Positions 33,005-44,520 of a DNA stretch of 64,000 bases are shown piece by piece (positions within the stretch are counted from its first letter, which is position 1; the number at the start of each line of letters is the position of its first letter). Source of the stretch: Bubalus kerabau (lineage: Eukaryota; Chordata; Mammalia; Artiodactyla; Bovidae). The position numbers and the translations under genes are program-made. The notes under the pieces are model-generated. The model saw only the letters and a program-made list of their open reading frames with translations, did no database searches and was not told where the DNA came from. The DNA lies in NCBI RefSeq assembly GCF_029407905.1, contig NC_073630.1:44665001-44729000 (forward strand), in the 5' to 3' direction.

Positions 33005-33089
33005 TGTGGTACCAGGGAATGAGCTCAGACTGCAAAGCCAGATAGACAGATCTGAAATTTAATTCCATGTCTAATGCTCTTAGTAGTAT
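33005..33089 (+). repeat. MIR SINE, 5' part
   Basis: 'aatgagctcagactgcaaag', 'ccagatagacagatctgaaa' matches the MIR start; interrupted by a SINE. Confidence 0.6.
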
Positions 33090-33310
33090 GATCCATGATG
33101 GCTCAGTGGTTAAAGAATCTGCCTGCAATGCTGGAGACAAAGGAGATGTGGGTTCCATCCCTGGATTGGGAAGATCCCCTGGAAGGGCGTGGCAACCCAC
33201 TCTAGTATTCTTGCCTGAAGAACCCCATGGACAGAGAAGCCTGGTGGGCTACAGTCCAAAAGATAGCAAAGAGTAGGACACGACTGAAGCAACTGAGCAC
33301 ATACGCATGC
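33090..33310 (+). repeat. Bov-tA SINE inserted in MIR
   Basis: Forward SINE from 'atccatgatggctcagtggt' to 'cgactgaagcaactgagcac'. The head is diverged or shortened ('tccatgatgg' in place of 'ggcttccctggtgg'). Confidence 0.92.
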
Positions 33311-33430
33311 ATTGTGACCTGAAGTGAACTACTTCCTGTTTGGCGTCTCAAGTACACCATCTCTGAATTGGGAACAATAGTTAGAAACCTTGCAAGTTTG
33401 TTCTGAAGGTTAAGAGAAATCATTAACAGA
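33311..33430 (+). repeat. MIR SINE, 3' part
   Basis: 'attgtgacctgaagtgaact', 'tctgaattgggaacaatagt' and 'ctgaaggttaagagaaatca' continue the MIR across the SINE. Confidence 0.65.
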
Positions 33431-33829
33431 TTTTAATTTCTTTACACAGTACACATCATAAGGCAAAGTAATCACAAGGAAGTGTTAGTTCTTTTGTTCC
33501 TTTGAGTCTGATGGACTTTTTCTGTTAAAATGATTCCAATCATCAGAATTTTCAAATCTCTCTTATTTGCTGGTATCTTAGTAATTACCACAGAGGGAGT
33601 ATATCTTGATTTATGAATCAATTCTGTTTTTCATTCCCAGCATTTCACTATCCCTAGATGTTTCCCCACTTCCAGCAGCAGCCAGAGAAGAAAGAACATA
33701 GGAGATAGAAAAAAAGAATCAATCGATTCCTGGCTTTGAGTTTCAAATAGCTAAGCTCCAACATAGACAAAAGACTTAGCAGAATATATGATTAGAGAAA
33801 TGTTTACCTGCACTCTCGTCCCATCCCAT
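33431..33829. other. Unassigned stretch
   Basis: Nothing recognised. Confidence 0.4.
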
Positions 33830-34589
33830 CTTGTCTCAGACAAGACCAAGATTCCACAGGGCTGAATTCAAAGGTGGGATGTAAGGGAGAGAGTATAAAC
33901 CCCAGACAGATTTAGGGAATGAGCTTTAGGGGCAGTGTGACCTTCACCTTCAAGTCAAGCCCAGGGAACTGGCAATTCCCTGGAGGTCTTTTCATCTAGC
34001 ACAGGCGGGAACAGGCACAGGTGGGAACAGAAACAGGCTCCTGCCCTGGGTTTGCCCGGGGACTGGACTGAATCAGTTTCTCAGAGTCTGTGGCACCAGA
34101 AGAGTTACCTGATGTCCGAAAGGGGCTCAAGGAAGGGTTTATTACAGCCCCCCATGGAGTCAGGTGCAGTAGAGTATTTCCTGTCTACTCTGCAGTGGGG
34201 TGATGTGGGGAAGTGGCTTAGAGAACTGTGGTCCTGAAGAACTCCTACAGGCAGGAATGAGGCAGGACACAGTAGGGACAGTGCAGAAAGGTAATTAAGG
34301 TCCAGACATGATCCACACCCCATCCCATACCCACAAGACCCCACCAGGTCCTTACACAACATAAGCTCCATACAAAAAGAAAGAGGGGGGTGTGCTGATT
34401 CAATGCAATCACATTTCTAATACCTAGTGGGATGAGAAATTAAAGCAGAAATAAAGTTTCTTACAAAAAACAAAGTAAATATGCTGTCCTAGGTCAGGTG
34501 TCGCTAGAAGCTGAGTCTAAAAATGGGATTTTGGTGCATATGATTTCTTAAGGGAGTATTCTCAAGAAAAGGGGAGTGAAGAAAAAGAA
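33830..34589. other. GC-richer unclassified block
   Basis: This segment is visibly richer in G and C than its surroundings, has short internal repeats ('cacaggcgggaacaggcaca' and then 'ggtgggaacagaaacagg' near 34,001-34,037) and a possible polyadenylation-like 'aataaagtttc' at 34,450. It may be an LTR or another old repeat that I cannot name. Open frames on both strands (61 and 88 residues) show no domain. CpGs are too few for a CpG island. Confidence 0.35.
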
Positions 34590-34905
34590 ATGATACAAAT
34601 GAAATTACTTACAAAACAGACTAATAAACTTAGAAAATGAACTTACAGTTGCCGTAGGGGAGGGACAGTTAGGGAGTTTGGGATGTTCATGTACACACTG
34701 CTATATTTAAAATGGATAACCAACAAGAATCTACCATATAGCACATGAACTCTGCTCAATGTTATGTGGCAGCCTGTATGGAAGGGGGATTTGAGAGAGA
34801 AGGGATACTTTATATTTATGGCTGAGTTCCTTATTTGTTAACCTGATACTATCACATTGTTAATTGGCTATACCCCAATACAAAATAAAATGTTAAGAAA
34901 GTAAA
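34590..34905 (+). repeat. L1 LINE 3' end
   Basis: 'gaaaatgaacttacagttgc', 'atggataaccaacaagaatc', 'taccatatagcacatgaact' and 'ttggctataccccaatacaa' are the ruminant L1 3' untranslated region to its A-rich tail. Confidence 0.88.
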
Positions 34906-35563
34906 AACAAACAACAACTCTATCTCTCTCTATATCCATATATCAGAAGTTGTGATGGACCAAGAATTATGAGGAAATTAAGCCTGGACTGGAGTTTAAG
35001 ATACTAATTTTCTTTTAGAATGGGAGAGGAAAGGATAAAATGAATTAGGAAATAAGCAGCTTTTAGAGGGATCCAAAGATCAACATCTTTAAATCTATCT
35101 TGCCCTAACTATCTTCAAATTTTCTACAGTGTTCAACTTTTGGGCTTTAATCCTGATAATACTGAAGAGTCATCATGTTAGAGTTCTAATGAAGAAACAC
35201 AGGTGTACTGGTTCACTGCTCACAGCTTTGATCATGGATAGTTAGAGGTGATAAACAGAGAGCTAGGAATGAGAAGTCCAGATTTCCAATATCTCTAAAT
35301 AAGGAGGAGCATTTGTGTCATTTAGAGAAAGTAATATATGAAGATGGACCACCAGCAACAAGAAGGAAAGGGAGAAGGCTTTGTTTATAATCAAGAGATC
35401 TCCAAGTAAGGAAACAATGCTGGGATTCTTGATACCGTCTGTCTGCTGGTGGGTGGTTCCTGAATTACTGAGATTAGAATCAGAGCCAACTGAATTTAAC
35501 CAGGTCTATCTACTTCTCAGTCATCTAGAGACACTGAGACTATCCACTAGACCCTAAATGCAA
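34906..35563. other. Unassigned stretch
   Basis: A weak reverse MIR-like segment may be present at about 35,465-35,555 ('aatcagagccaactgaattt'). No gene. Confidence 0.4.
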
Positions 35564-35573
35564 CCTATAGTCT

Positions 35574-37067
35574 TCAGTTCGGTTTCGTTGCTCAGTCGTG
35601 TCCAACTCTTTGTGACCCCATGAACCGCAGCACGCCAGGCTTCCCTGTCCTTCACCAACTCCTGGAGCTTATGTAAACTCATATAGCTTTGAGTCAGTAA
35701 TGCCATCCAACCATCTCATCCTCTGTCATCCCCTTCTCCTCCCTTCTTCAATCTTTCCCAGCATCCGGGTCTTTTCAAATGAGTCAGATCTTCACATCAG
35801 GTGGCCAAAGTATTGGAGTTTCAGCTTCAACATCAGTCCTTCCAATGATTATTCAGGACTGATTTCATTTAGCATGGACTGGTTGAATCTCCTTGCAGTC
35901 CAAGGGACTCTCAAGAGTCTTCTCCAACACTACAGTTCAAAATCATGAATTGTTCAGTGCTCAAATTATTTTATAATCCAACTCTCACATCCAAACATGA
36001 CTACTGGAAAAACCATAGCTTTGACTAGATGGACCTTTGTTGGTAAAGTAATGTCTCTGCTTTTTAATAAGCTCTCTAGCTTAGTCATAGCTTTTCTTCC
36101 AAGGAGCAAGTGTCTTTTAATTTCATAGCTGCAGTCATGATCTGCAGTGGTTTCGGAGCCCCAAAAGATAAAATCTCTCACTGTTTCCATTGTTTCTCCA
36201 TCCACTTGCCATGAAGTGATGGGACCATATGCCATGACCTTAGCTTTCCAAATACTGAGCTTTAAGCCAACTTTTTCACTCTCCTCTTTCACTTTCATCA
36301 AGAGGCTTTTTAGTTCCTCTTCACTTTCTGCCATAAGGGTGCTGTCATCTGCATATCTGAGGTTATCGATATTTCTCCTGGCAATCTTGATTCCAGCTTG
36401 TGCTTCTTCCAGCCCAGCGTTTTTCATGATGTACTCTGCATATAAGTTAAATAAGCAGGATGACAATATACAGCCTTGACGTACTCCTTTCCCAATTCGG
36501 AACCAGTCTGTTGTTCCATGTCTGGTTCTAACTGTTGCTTCTTGACCTGCATGTAGATTTCTCAGGAGGCAAGTCAGGTGGTTTGGTATTCCCATCTCTT
36601 TAAGAATTTTCTACAGTTGGTTGTGATCCACACAGTCAAAGGCTTTGGCATAGTCAATAAAGCAAAAGTAGATGTTTTTCTGGAACTGTCCTGCTTTTTT
36701 GATGATCCAGAAGATGATGCCAATTTTATCTCTGGTTTATTTGCCTTTTTCTAAATCCAGCTTGAACATCTGGAAGTTCACAGTTCATGTACTGTTGAAG
36801 CCTGGCCTGGAGAATTTTGAGCATTACTTCACTAGCATGTGAGATGAGCGCAATTGTGCAGTAGTTTGAGCATTCTATGGCATTGTCTGTCCTTGGGATT
36901 GGAGTGAAAACTGACATTTTCCAGTCCTGTGACCACTGCTGAGTTTTCCAAATTTGCTGGCATATTGAGTGCAGCACTTTCATAGCATCATCTTTCAGGA
37001 TTTGAAATAGCTCCACTGGAATTCCATCATCTCCACTAGCTTTGTTTGTAGTGATGCTTCCTAAGGC
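35574..37067 (-). repeat. BovB LINE, 1.5 kb, longest copy in the window
   Basis: Reverse-oriented BovB from the tail 'ttgctcagtcgtgtccaact' to 'agtgatgcttcctaaggcc'. A perfect 10-base target-site duplication, cctatagtct, lies at 35,564-35,573 and 37,068-37,077, so this is one 5'-truncated insertion and not a piece of a longer element. Confidence 0.97.
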
Positions 37068-37088
37068 CCTATAGTCTACTTGCCTCAA
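35966..37088 (-). pseudogene. BovB reverse transcriptase remnant with stops
   Basis: Reverse-strand coding remnant in three parts. The upstream frame (37,088-36,726) has the RT fingers/palm text IPVELFQ... and ELPDVQAGFRK; an extra base in an A run near 36,746-36,750 shifts the frame after it. The middle segment has a TAG at 36,611-36,613 replacing the Trp codon of the NKLWKI motif. The downstream frame (36,595-35,966; 209 residues) has GVRQGC at about residue 37-42 and YADD at 81-84, and ends at a TAA (35,966-35,968) just after CESW, before the C-terminal domain. No endonuclease domain is present. The element is therefore dead, although its catalytic motif is still readable. Confidence 0.9.
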
Positions 37089-38467
37089 ACTGATTAGGAA
37101 AACAGAAAAGGGAAGCTTGTTTCCATACTCCTCTGACCCCTAGGTGTTGAGATAAATGTTCTTCCCCTTTTTATCTTTTTCTCCAACAGCCATGGAAGAA
37201 AAGCAGAATATCATCCTACTGATAGTAAAATAACCAATCTGCTACCATTTTTGAGATCTGTGTTTGCTTTTCTAATGTTTCTCTGATTGTAACCCTTCCA
37301 TACTTAATGTTATTCTGTAAATGTTATCAATACTTAAAACATAAAAATAAAGATTTTTTACATACTTGACAGTATCTCTTCCACTGAGTCTAAATTCAAG
37401 GGAAATATATATCTGATAATGTACAAAGGAGCTGCAAAAGGAACATGGAAAATGAGGCTTGCTGACCACACATGGGGATAAGAAACTTTGCAGGTGGCAA
37501 CAGCACAATCTAGTTCTAAGTAAGACTCTCAAGAAACAGGTTCTTTCAGCACCAGTGACAAAGAAAATCTCATCAAGTTGGATTTCACACAGACACAGGT
37601 CTGTAATTCAGCTGAGGCAAACAGCAGGGAAAGTCATTTCCCTGCCTACTTCAGCTGACAAAATGATGCCTTTTTTCTTGTTTATGGTTTGATGTTTCTC
37701 TTTTGCTTTTAAAGGCTGAATGAAATACAGAGATTGCATCTATCTCTAAAGAAAGGGAAAGATGTGTTTGGTTGGAGAGACTGGAAGAAACACTTCAGTT
37801 AGCTTCTCTGGGTCCTAATCTAGACTAGGCTCTAATATCACAATTTGCTCTACTGTTGAGGGAGAGATTGTTCAACATGTCTCCTGTAAGTAGTGAAAAC
37901 GATTACACAGCTTCAGCCCACATGTGGGCCCACGGAATGCCCTAGGGTTGAATTCAAACACGTATTAAGACATGAGAATTTTCACTAATGCTCAATATTT
38001 GTACAGGCAACATCTAATTACTGGAGTTTTTCATTGTTGTTATTGTTTTAAGTAAAAATTTTGCAAAATCTAATACACAAGGTAACATCCTAAACCTTAA
38101 CTGGATTTCCAGCCTTATAACTTGAGCAATCAAATCAATATTAAATCATTCTTATATGATTTTTCCCCTATTCTGAAACCTTAGATGGTTTGAATATTCT
38201 AATTCTCACAGTTTTTTTGTTTTTTTAGTTTGATGCTGGTGGATTTTTCTAATCAGAACCTCTTTTGCTATGCTACAACACTTTGGCTTATTCATGACTC
38301 TACTTTGGTTATGTTCCTCCTATCTCACCTATTACCTATTTATCCAGTTCAAATAAGATGTAAGGGCAAGCCTAAGTCCACAGTAATATTTTATCTCTCA
38401 TCAGAGTCACTGAGCTGGTCAATAATTTCTAGGTTCCTAAGCATTAATCTATTCCTACTAAATTAAA
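37078..38467. other. Repeat-poor stretch
   Basis: About 1.4 kb with no named repeat and no supported exon. Overlapping open frames near 37,272-37,692 on both strands show no domain. Confidence 0.45.
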
Positions 38468-38625
38468 ATCTGAGGTTTGTCCCCCAAATCTGCGTTTTTA
38501 AGAAACTCTGAAGTTCTACATACATGAAAAAATCTGAGAAGTTCTGCTTGTAAGCTCTTTAGAGAATTTATCTTGTACTGCTGGAATGTGCCTGGCTACT
38601 GAATGTTTGATTAATACTTGCATAA
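38468..38625 (+). repeat. Possible MER5A scrap and L2 end
   Basis: 'aatctgcgtttttaagaaac' resembles the MER5A middle; 'gaatgtgcctggctactgaa' with 'tgtttgattaatacttgc' resembles an L2 terminus. Both are weak. Confidence 0.3.
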
Positions 38626-38667
38626 AATGAAATAAAGTCACACACTAATTCATTTAAACAAACACCA

Positions 38668-38805
38668 AATAGACACACTATCATGTATAAAATAGGTAAA
38701 CAAGGACCTGCCATATAGCATAGGGAACTATAATCAATGCCTTGTAATAGCCTACAATAGAAAAGAATTTGACAAAGTATATGCACACACAAGTGGCTGA
38801 ACCAT
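38668..38805 (+). repeat. L1 LINE 3' fragment
   Basis: 'tataaaataggtaaacaagg', 'atagcatagggaactataat' and 'aagaatttgacaaagtatat' are ruminant L1 3' untranslated text. Confidence 0.8.
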
Positions 38806-39309
38806 GCTAAGAGATTGCATCTATTTTTTCCTTCATCAAAAAATCGAAGTTAGTCCATTTTGATCTAAGTCTAGACTTGAGATTGCTTTCTGACTTTCTT
38901 TTGGCTAGTCATACGAATCAGGATAAAATGGGGAAGCCAGACAGTTTGATGTGGTCCAGAATCATCTGTAGTCTGTTTCCTGTCCCCGCTTCGACCTTGT
39001 CAGATCTCTGTCCATAATCTGTAAAACTACCTTCTCACCTTCAGAATATGAAAGTACTTGGACAGAAGTACTGTGTCCAATGTATAATCTCCTTCTTTGT
39101 CTTTCTTAGCATAGATTATGCTATTCTCTGAGCTAATGTGATCATCCAGATGACTTATCTTAAATCAAAAGGCACAATTCATCTGTGATTTCTAAGTTGC
39201 AAGCAAAAGTACAAATTGTGACCAAGATTAATTTGCCAAGTGTTAAATTCCTTATTTCCCTTTCATATGTATATACAACATGCAAATCTATTGTACCACA
39301 GAGTAGTCT

Positions 39310-39313
<4 letters not shown>
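38806..39313. other. Unassigned stretch
   Basis: Nothing recognised. Confidence 0.4.
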
Positions 39314-39346
<33 letters not shown>

Positions 39347-39366
39347 ACGCGCGCGCGCACGCGCGC
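39314..39366. repeat. (TG)n(CG)n alternating microsatellite
   Basis: Fifty-three bases of strictly alternating pyrimidine-purine: TG units, then a CA/CG-rich part at 39,346-39,366. It borders the 3' side of a reverse-strand SINE, so it likely arose from the SINE tail. Confidence 0.97.
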
Positions 39367-39572
39367 TCAGCCATGTTTGATTCTGTGACCCCATGGACTG
39401 TAGCTTGCTAGGCTCCTCTGTCCATGGGATTTGCCAAGCAGGAATACTGGAGTGGGCTGCCATTTCCTCTCCAGGGGATGTTTCTGACCCAGGGAAGATC
39501 AAACTCACATCTCTTGCATCTCCTGCATTGGTAGATGAATTATTTACCACTGCACCACTGGGAAGCCCAGGA
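39367..39572 (-). repeat. Bov-tA SINE
   Basis: Reverse-strand SINE from 'tcagccatgtttgattctgt' to 'gcaccactgggaagcccag'. Confidence 0.94.
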
Positions 39573-39894
39573 CCTAAATAAAATAATGTGACTTTAAAAA
39601 TGTATATATTGCTTTTATTGACAATATCTAATTCCACGATTTTATTTTTATCTTAAACTCAATATATTTTAAAAACAAAAACAAACTCTTCACTGTCTCC
39701 CCTTTTAGGTGATGATCAGCACTGAAATATTAACCACAGTAGATTTCTAACTTAGTAGTTATAACAAAAGTTATACTGATATAACAAAAGTTATGTCATA
39801 TACTGAGTATTTCCTATGTCCCCAGATACAAATACTAAATATTTACTAGTTGTTATTTTATTAAAAACTCAATTCTACAGAATACTGAACCATT
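39573..39894. other. Unassigned AT-rich stretch
   Basis: Contains a short local repeat, 'ataacaaaagttat', at about 39,762 and 39,780. Otherwise nothing recognised. Confidence 0.45.
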
Positions 39895-40032
39895 AATACC
39901 ATCATTTACATATGAAGATAATCAGGTTTAGGAAGGTAAAGGAACTTGCCCAAAGTTACACAGCTAGCAATTCTCAGAGACATGAATTGAACACAATTCT
40001 CTTTGACACTAAAATCAGAGCTATTAAACCTT
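39895..40032 (-). repeat. MIR SINE
   Basis: 'ggaacttgcccaaagttaca', 'cagctagcaattctcagaga' and 'ttgaacacaattctctttga' are the reverse MIR core. Confidence 0.78.
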
Positions 40033-40218
40033 GGCAACATAGCAAAGTCATTCCTCCAATCAAGAATCATCAATGGGGATAAAACTTAATATTAGTCAGA
40101 ATCAATATGTCAAAAACAATCTGAAATAAATGAGACTTTGGACCTTCTGAAATTAAACTAAAACAGAATGTTAAAATGTTAAAAAGTCACACGTTTATGG
40201 TTGTGTACTTTGATGGGT

Positions 40219-40493
40219 TGGAGAAGACAGTGGCACCCCACTCCAGTACTCTTGCCTGGAAAATCCCATGGACGGAGGAGCCTGGGTGGGCTGCAGTCCA
40301 TGGGGTCGCTAAGAGTCGGACACGACTGAGTGACTTCACTTTGCCTTTTCACATTCATGCATTGGAGAAGGAAATGGCAACCCACTCCAGTGTTCTTGCC
40401 TGGAGAATCCCAGGGACCACGGAGCCTGGTAGGCTGCCCTCTATGGCGTCGCACAGAGTCGGACACAACTGAAGCGACTGAGCAGCAGCAGCA
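40219..40493 (+). repeat. Bov-A2 dimeric SINE
   Basis: Forward Bov-A2 with both BovA units, linker and an AGC tail, between perfect 12-base duplications, actttgatgggt, at 40,207-40,218 and 40,494-40,505. Confidence 0.97.
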
Positions 40494-40505
40494 ACTTTGA
40501 TGGGT

Positions 40506-40986
40506 ATATGATATATTTAATAATGAAAAGATGTATAAGAGAGAAATACATTTGCACCATCTTTTATATATTCTACAATAATTAAGTTCATATATGCAAC
40601 TGAAAAAAAATCATGAAATAATTTTAAAAAATCATCAATGATTTCATGTCCTATGTCAGGGGAACAAAAAACTCTTAAGATTTAGTGATCTGGCTGCTTC
40701 TTGTTAATTTAATCCTTATTTTCACCAGTCTCTCACAGGGGTCACCACACTCCCAGGCCATTGTCCCTAAAGTTCCTACCATGGCTCAGTGAGCTTCTGT
40801 CACCTTCCTTCACATGGTTTTCCGCAGAATGCTCTCCTGAAAAGCATTTCCTGTCTCTCTTCCCATAATCCCACTGCTACTTCACCCTCATGATACCTTC
40901 CATATCCTGACTCTAACCACACACAGTTTAATATAGTTGCAGAATTAATATCCATACTTTAGCTCCTATAGGTAATAGTTTCTCAT
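40506..40986. other. Unassigned stretch
   Basis: A worn L2-like text may be present at 40,730-40,930 ('ccatatcctgactctaacca'). No gene. Confidence 0.35.
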
Positions 40987-41100
40987 TGGGTGGACTCCGG
41001 GAGTTGGTGATGGACAGGGAGGCCTGGCATGCTGCGGTTCATGGGGTCACAAAGAGTCGGACACGACTGAGCAACTGAAATGAACTGAACTGAACTGAAG
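40987..41100 (+). repeat. BovB LINE 3' tip
   Basis: 'ggactccgggagttggtgat' to the terminal 'gaactgaactgaactgaag'. Only ~110 bases of the 3' end inserted. Confidence 0.93.
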
Positions 41101-41917
41101 TTTGTATTCATATTTTATCTAAAGTAAACTTATTTATTGAAAACAGGGTCTGTGGGTTCACAATTTGTCTTTTACCTGAAAGAAGAATATAAAACTCATA
41201 GAAAGCTCTGAATAAATTCTTTTCATATAAGTGATAATAAATGAGAACTAATTTTAAGCATAAAAAATGACCACATGAAGTTTTAGAAATTTTTTATTGG
41301 TTTAAGTTACTTCAAAATAGTAGAAAAGGGATCAAACACATAGTTTTCCAATAGTTATTGAGATGTTTGACAATTCAGCTTCAGTAGGAGTTTAATTATA
41401 AAACGAAAGTAATAAAAGATGAAAAAAAATCTAATCCAAAAGATTTCTGCACTATACTGAAAGACAGATCAATAATAATAAATTGGATTTTTAGCCTTTG
41501 GGAATACATGGGTACCAAAAAGAAAAAGCAAACCTTAGAAAAGATATTCTGGGCTATCTCTAGTGAATGAACAACATTAGTTTAAAATCAATGTTATATT
41601 TCACTGGAATGAAATAAGATGTATTAGAACCTCAGCAAGATAAACAAATGCTTGATGTCTAATAATAACTCTAATAGATAAAAGTTTTTTAAGGACACAT
41701 GTGTGGCCAAAATATTGGAAGGAGGGCCAATTCAATGGTTAATGTCATTAAGTTATTTAGAATCACTGACAAAAATATAACACTTCCCAAACTCTTGGCC
41801 AGGGTCAAGCCTAGGTGAACGATGAAAGAGATGACATATGAATACTTCATTTTCCTTTTCACTCTCTTCCCTCCACTTTATACCACAGTCATCAGGAAGC
41901 TAGTGAAGCCAAGCTTT
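41101..41917. other. Repeat-poor stretch
   Basis: No gene or named repeat. Confidence 0.45.
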
Positions 41918-42126
41918 GTTGTAGTTTAATCACTAACTTGTGACCAACTCTTTTGGGACCCCATGGACTGTAGCCCATCAGACTCCTCTGTCTATGGGAT
42001 TTCCAAGGCAAGAATACTGGGGTGGGTTGTCATTTCATTTTCCAGGGGATCTTCCCATCCCAGGGATTAAACCTGAGTTTCCTGAATTGGCAGGAGTATT
42101 TTTTACCACTGCACCACCTGGGAAGT
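41918..42126 (-). repeat. Bov-tA SINE
   Basis: Reverse-strand SINE between 8-base duplications, caagcttt, at 41,910-41,917 and 42,127-42,134. Confidence 0.94.
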
Positions 42127-42134
42127 CAAGCTTT

Positions 42135-43329
42135 AGGATCTCCATTTTACTCAGGCCCCATCTAATTCTCTACATTTGTATCTAGTAGGTCAGTGTATTT
42201 AAATTCCTTTTCTTAAGGAGGGCCCTCCAAACTGTTTAAACTTCAGGTCTCACAATGCTTAGTTAGTCCCTTGACCATAAGCAAACACTCTCTTGGAATC
42301 TAAGAAACTTTTAAGATTCTATTTGGCATAGATTTCCTTTATTCTGATTATCTGAAGGTCATTTATTTATGTTCCAAAGAACAGAGACAAATTCTCCTTA
42401 TCTCCTGTCATGTGGGGAGGAGGAAGGACATTTGAGGGAACATGGAAATAAGCAAGACAGTCTCAGGCAGTAAAGGTTCAGGTTGCATTGGAATATCTGT
42501 AGAGTTTTCAGGGTATCGACCTAATTGGAAGTTGAAAGACTGAAAAGGGAAGCTTTAGGCATCAAAATATTTAATTTCTTCCTTGGCAGTAGAAATATTG
42601 GTCTTTTACTTCTAGAATGACTGTAACTTCCTATCTCTTGTTCTATGACTTCCGTCACTAATAACTGAATATATCACACTTTCCTTTGGGTATTTTTTCA
42701 TTACCTATTTCTTGCAACTTTGTGGTTCCCTACATTCATCTTACAATTTTTGCTGTAAGTAGTTCATTCTATCTCAGGTTTACCATTCCCAAGATAAGCA
42801 AGTGATTGGTTCTAACTGATGTTATTCCTGTTGAGTCAAAGCTTGCAAAGTAAATCATCTGGGAAATCATTTTCTAGCCATAAATTTGCTGCCCATGGAT
42901 AACATGTCCTGCCCTAGCCAAATGGATATCTGGGTGTGAAGAGATGAGGACAGAACCAGACTACCTGTGCAGAAAATATCATTGGCAATTATAACTCCCT
43001 TGGCAGGGACTGTGGATAGAAGAGTTTCCTTCAGAAAAAAAAAAAAAAAAAAAACTAGATATGGCAGTCCTTGAGCTAGTCAATATGGTCTTTCATCTTT
43101 ACTTAGGAAGCTAGGCACATTAGGAACTTAACCAATTTTGCTTTTCTCTTCTGGGATTTTCCAAAAGTATAATAGAACCCAAGATTTCAATATATCCTCA
43201 CCTGCCCATTTATGCCCCACTCACCAAGGATAAAACTGTATTCACAAACAAAATAAAACTAGTTAGTTCTTTTTGGTTTGTTTAAAGTTGTTTTCAACTC
43301 AGTTATTCACAAATAAAATTCTCTTCTTC
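42135..43329. other. Repeat-poor stretch with poly(A)
   Basis: An uninterrupted A run of about 20 lies near 43,036-43,055. I recognise no repeat body next to it and no exon. Confidence 0.45.
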
Positions 43330-43342
43330 CTAGATATTGAAT

Positions 43343-43545
43343 AGCTTACCTGGTGGCTCAGACGGTAAAGAATCTGTCTGCAATGCCAGAGACCTGGGTT
43401 CGATCCCTAGGTTGGGAAGATCCCCTGGAGAAAGAAATGGCAACCCATTCCAGCATTCCTGCCTGAGAAATCCCTGAGACAGAAGAGCCTTGCAGGCTAT
43501 AGTCCATGGGGTCACAAAGAGTCACATACGACTGAGTGACTAATA
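43343..43545 (+). repeat. Bov-tA SINE
   Basis: Forward SINE with an intact tRNA B-box-like 'gggttcgatccc' and a perfect 13-base duplication, ctagatattgaat, at 43,330-43,342 and 43,546-43,558. Confidence 0.97.
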
Positions 43546-43558
43546 CTAGATATTGAAT

Positions 43559-43884
43559 CATCAGAAGAAAGGACTTGAGACCCTATTTCAAGTCTTTGAA
43601 ACATCTATGATGTTGATGAAATCATCAAAGATTTGATGAAACTTGAGACATCTATTTCAAGGATGCCTTACATAGATCTACTTTTACATTTTTCTTTTTT
43701 TCTCATAGCACATGATTTTATCCTTATATCTACATAAAATATAATTCTTCTCAGTAATATAAACAGTTGAAAACATATTTTCTTATATTTTCTTATTTTT
43801 TTAATTTTCATAGGCTTAATGATAATAGAAATAACAATATTTTGTGATTTATTAAACTAATAATAATGCAAGTATACAACTTGC
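43559..43884. other. Unassigned AT-rich stretch
   Basis: A local near-repeat of 'catcaaagatttgatgaaac' type occurs at 43,600-43,660. No gene. Confidence 0.4.
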
Positions 43885-43931
43885 TATTTGTGTCAGAAAC
43901 TGTACTAGCATTCCCATGTATTATCTTCCTT
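43885..43931 (-). repeat. MIR SINE, first part
   Basis: 'gaaactgtactagcattccc', 'atgtattatcttcc' is the reverse MIR 3' region; it resumes after the Bov-A2. Confidence 0.6.
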
Positions 43932-44201
43932 GCTGCTGCTAAGTCACTTCAGTTGTATTCGACTCTGTGTGACCCCATAGATGGCAGCCCACCAGGCTCC
44001 GCCACCCCTGGGATTCTCCAGGCAAGAACACTGGAGTGGGTTGCCATTTCCTTCTCCAATGCATGAAAGTGAAAAGTGAAACTGAAGTTGCTCAGTCATG
44101 TCTGACTCTTTGCAACCCCATGGACTGCAGCCTACTAGGCTCCTCCATCCATGGGATCTTCCAGCCAAGAATACTGGAGTGGGGTGCCATTGCCTTCTCT
44201 G
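43932..44201 (-). repeat. Bov-A2 dimeric SINE inserted in MIR
   Basis: Reverse-strand Bov-A2 with both units. Flanks attatcttcctt (43,920-43,931) and attatctccctt (44,202-44,213) differ by one base and are the target-site duplication. Confidence 0.96.
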
Positions 44202-44360
44202 ATTATCTCCCTTAATCCTCCCTAAAACCTCTGAGGTAGATTCTATTTGTTTTATCATATTACAGACAAGGAAATGGAGACTCAGGGCTATTAAGCAATT
44301 TGCTCAGTTAATAGGCAGAGTTGTTGTGATTTAAACCAGGACGCCTCATTCTATAGCAGC
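44202..44360 (-). repeat. MIR SINE, second part
   Basis: 'acctctgaggtagattctat', 'attacagacaaggaaatgga' and 'gtgatttaaaccaggacgcc' continue the reverse MIR. Confidence 0.8.
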
Positions 44361-44361
44361 A

Positions 44362-44520
44362 ACTTTCAAATCTGGCTAGACACTGGAATCACCTGAGGAA
44401 CTTTAATACCCTGGGTCCCTCCCCCAGAGTTTCTGATTTATTGATCTTACAAGGATTTTTTTTTTCCCTCTCCCTAGGTGATTCTAATATGCATCCAAGC
44501 ATGTAAATACTGCTCTACAG
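44362..44520 (+). repeat. MER5A DNA transposon remnant
   Basis: 'ctggaatcacctgaggaact', 'ccctcccccagagtttctga' and 'ctaggtgattctaatatgca' match MER5A, a non-autonomous hAT-Charlie element. Confidence 0.85.

Noticed and set aside
33830..34390. CpG island or promoter
   Set aside because: GC content rises, but CpG dinucleotides remain scarce and no exon or TATA/initiator arrangement follows.
43343..43545. Possible tRNA gene (B-box-like gggttcgatccc)
   Set aside because: The motif is the degenerate tRNA-derived head of a Bov-tA SINE, followed by a BovA body; no tRNA cloverleaf is complete. The same holds for every other Bov-tA and CHR copy.
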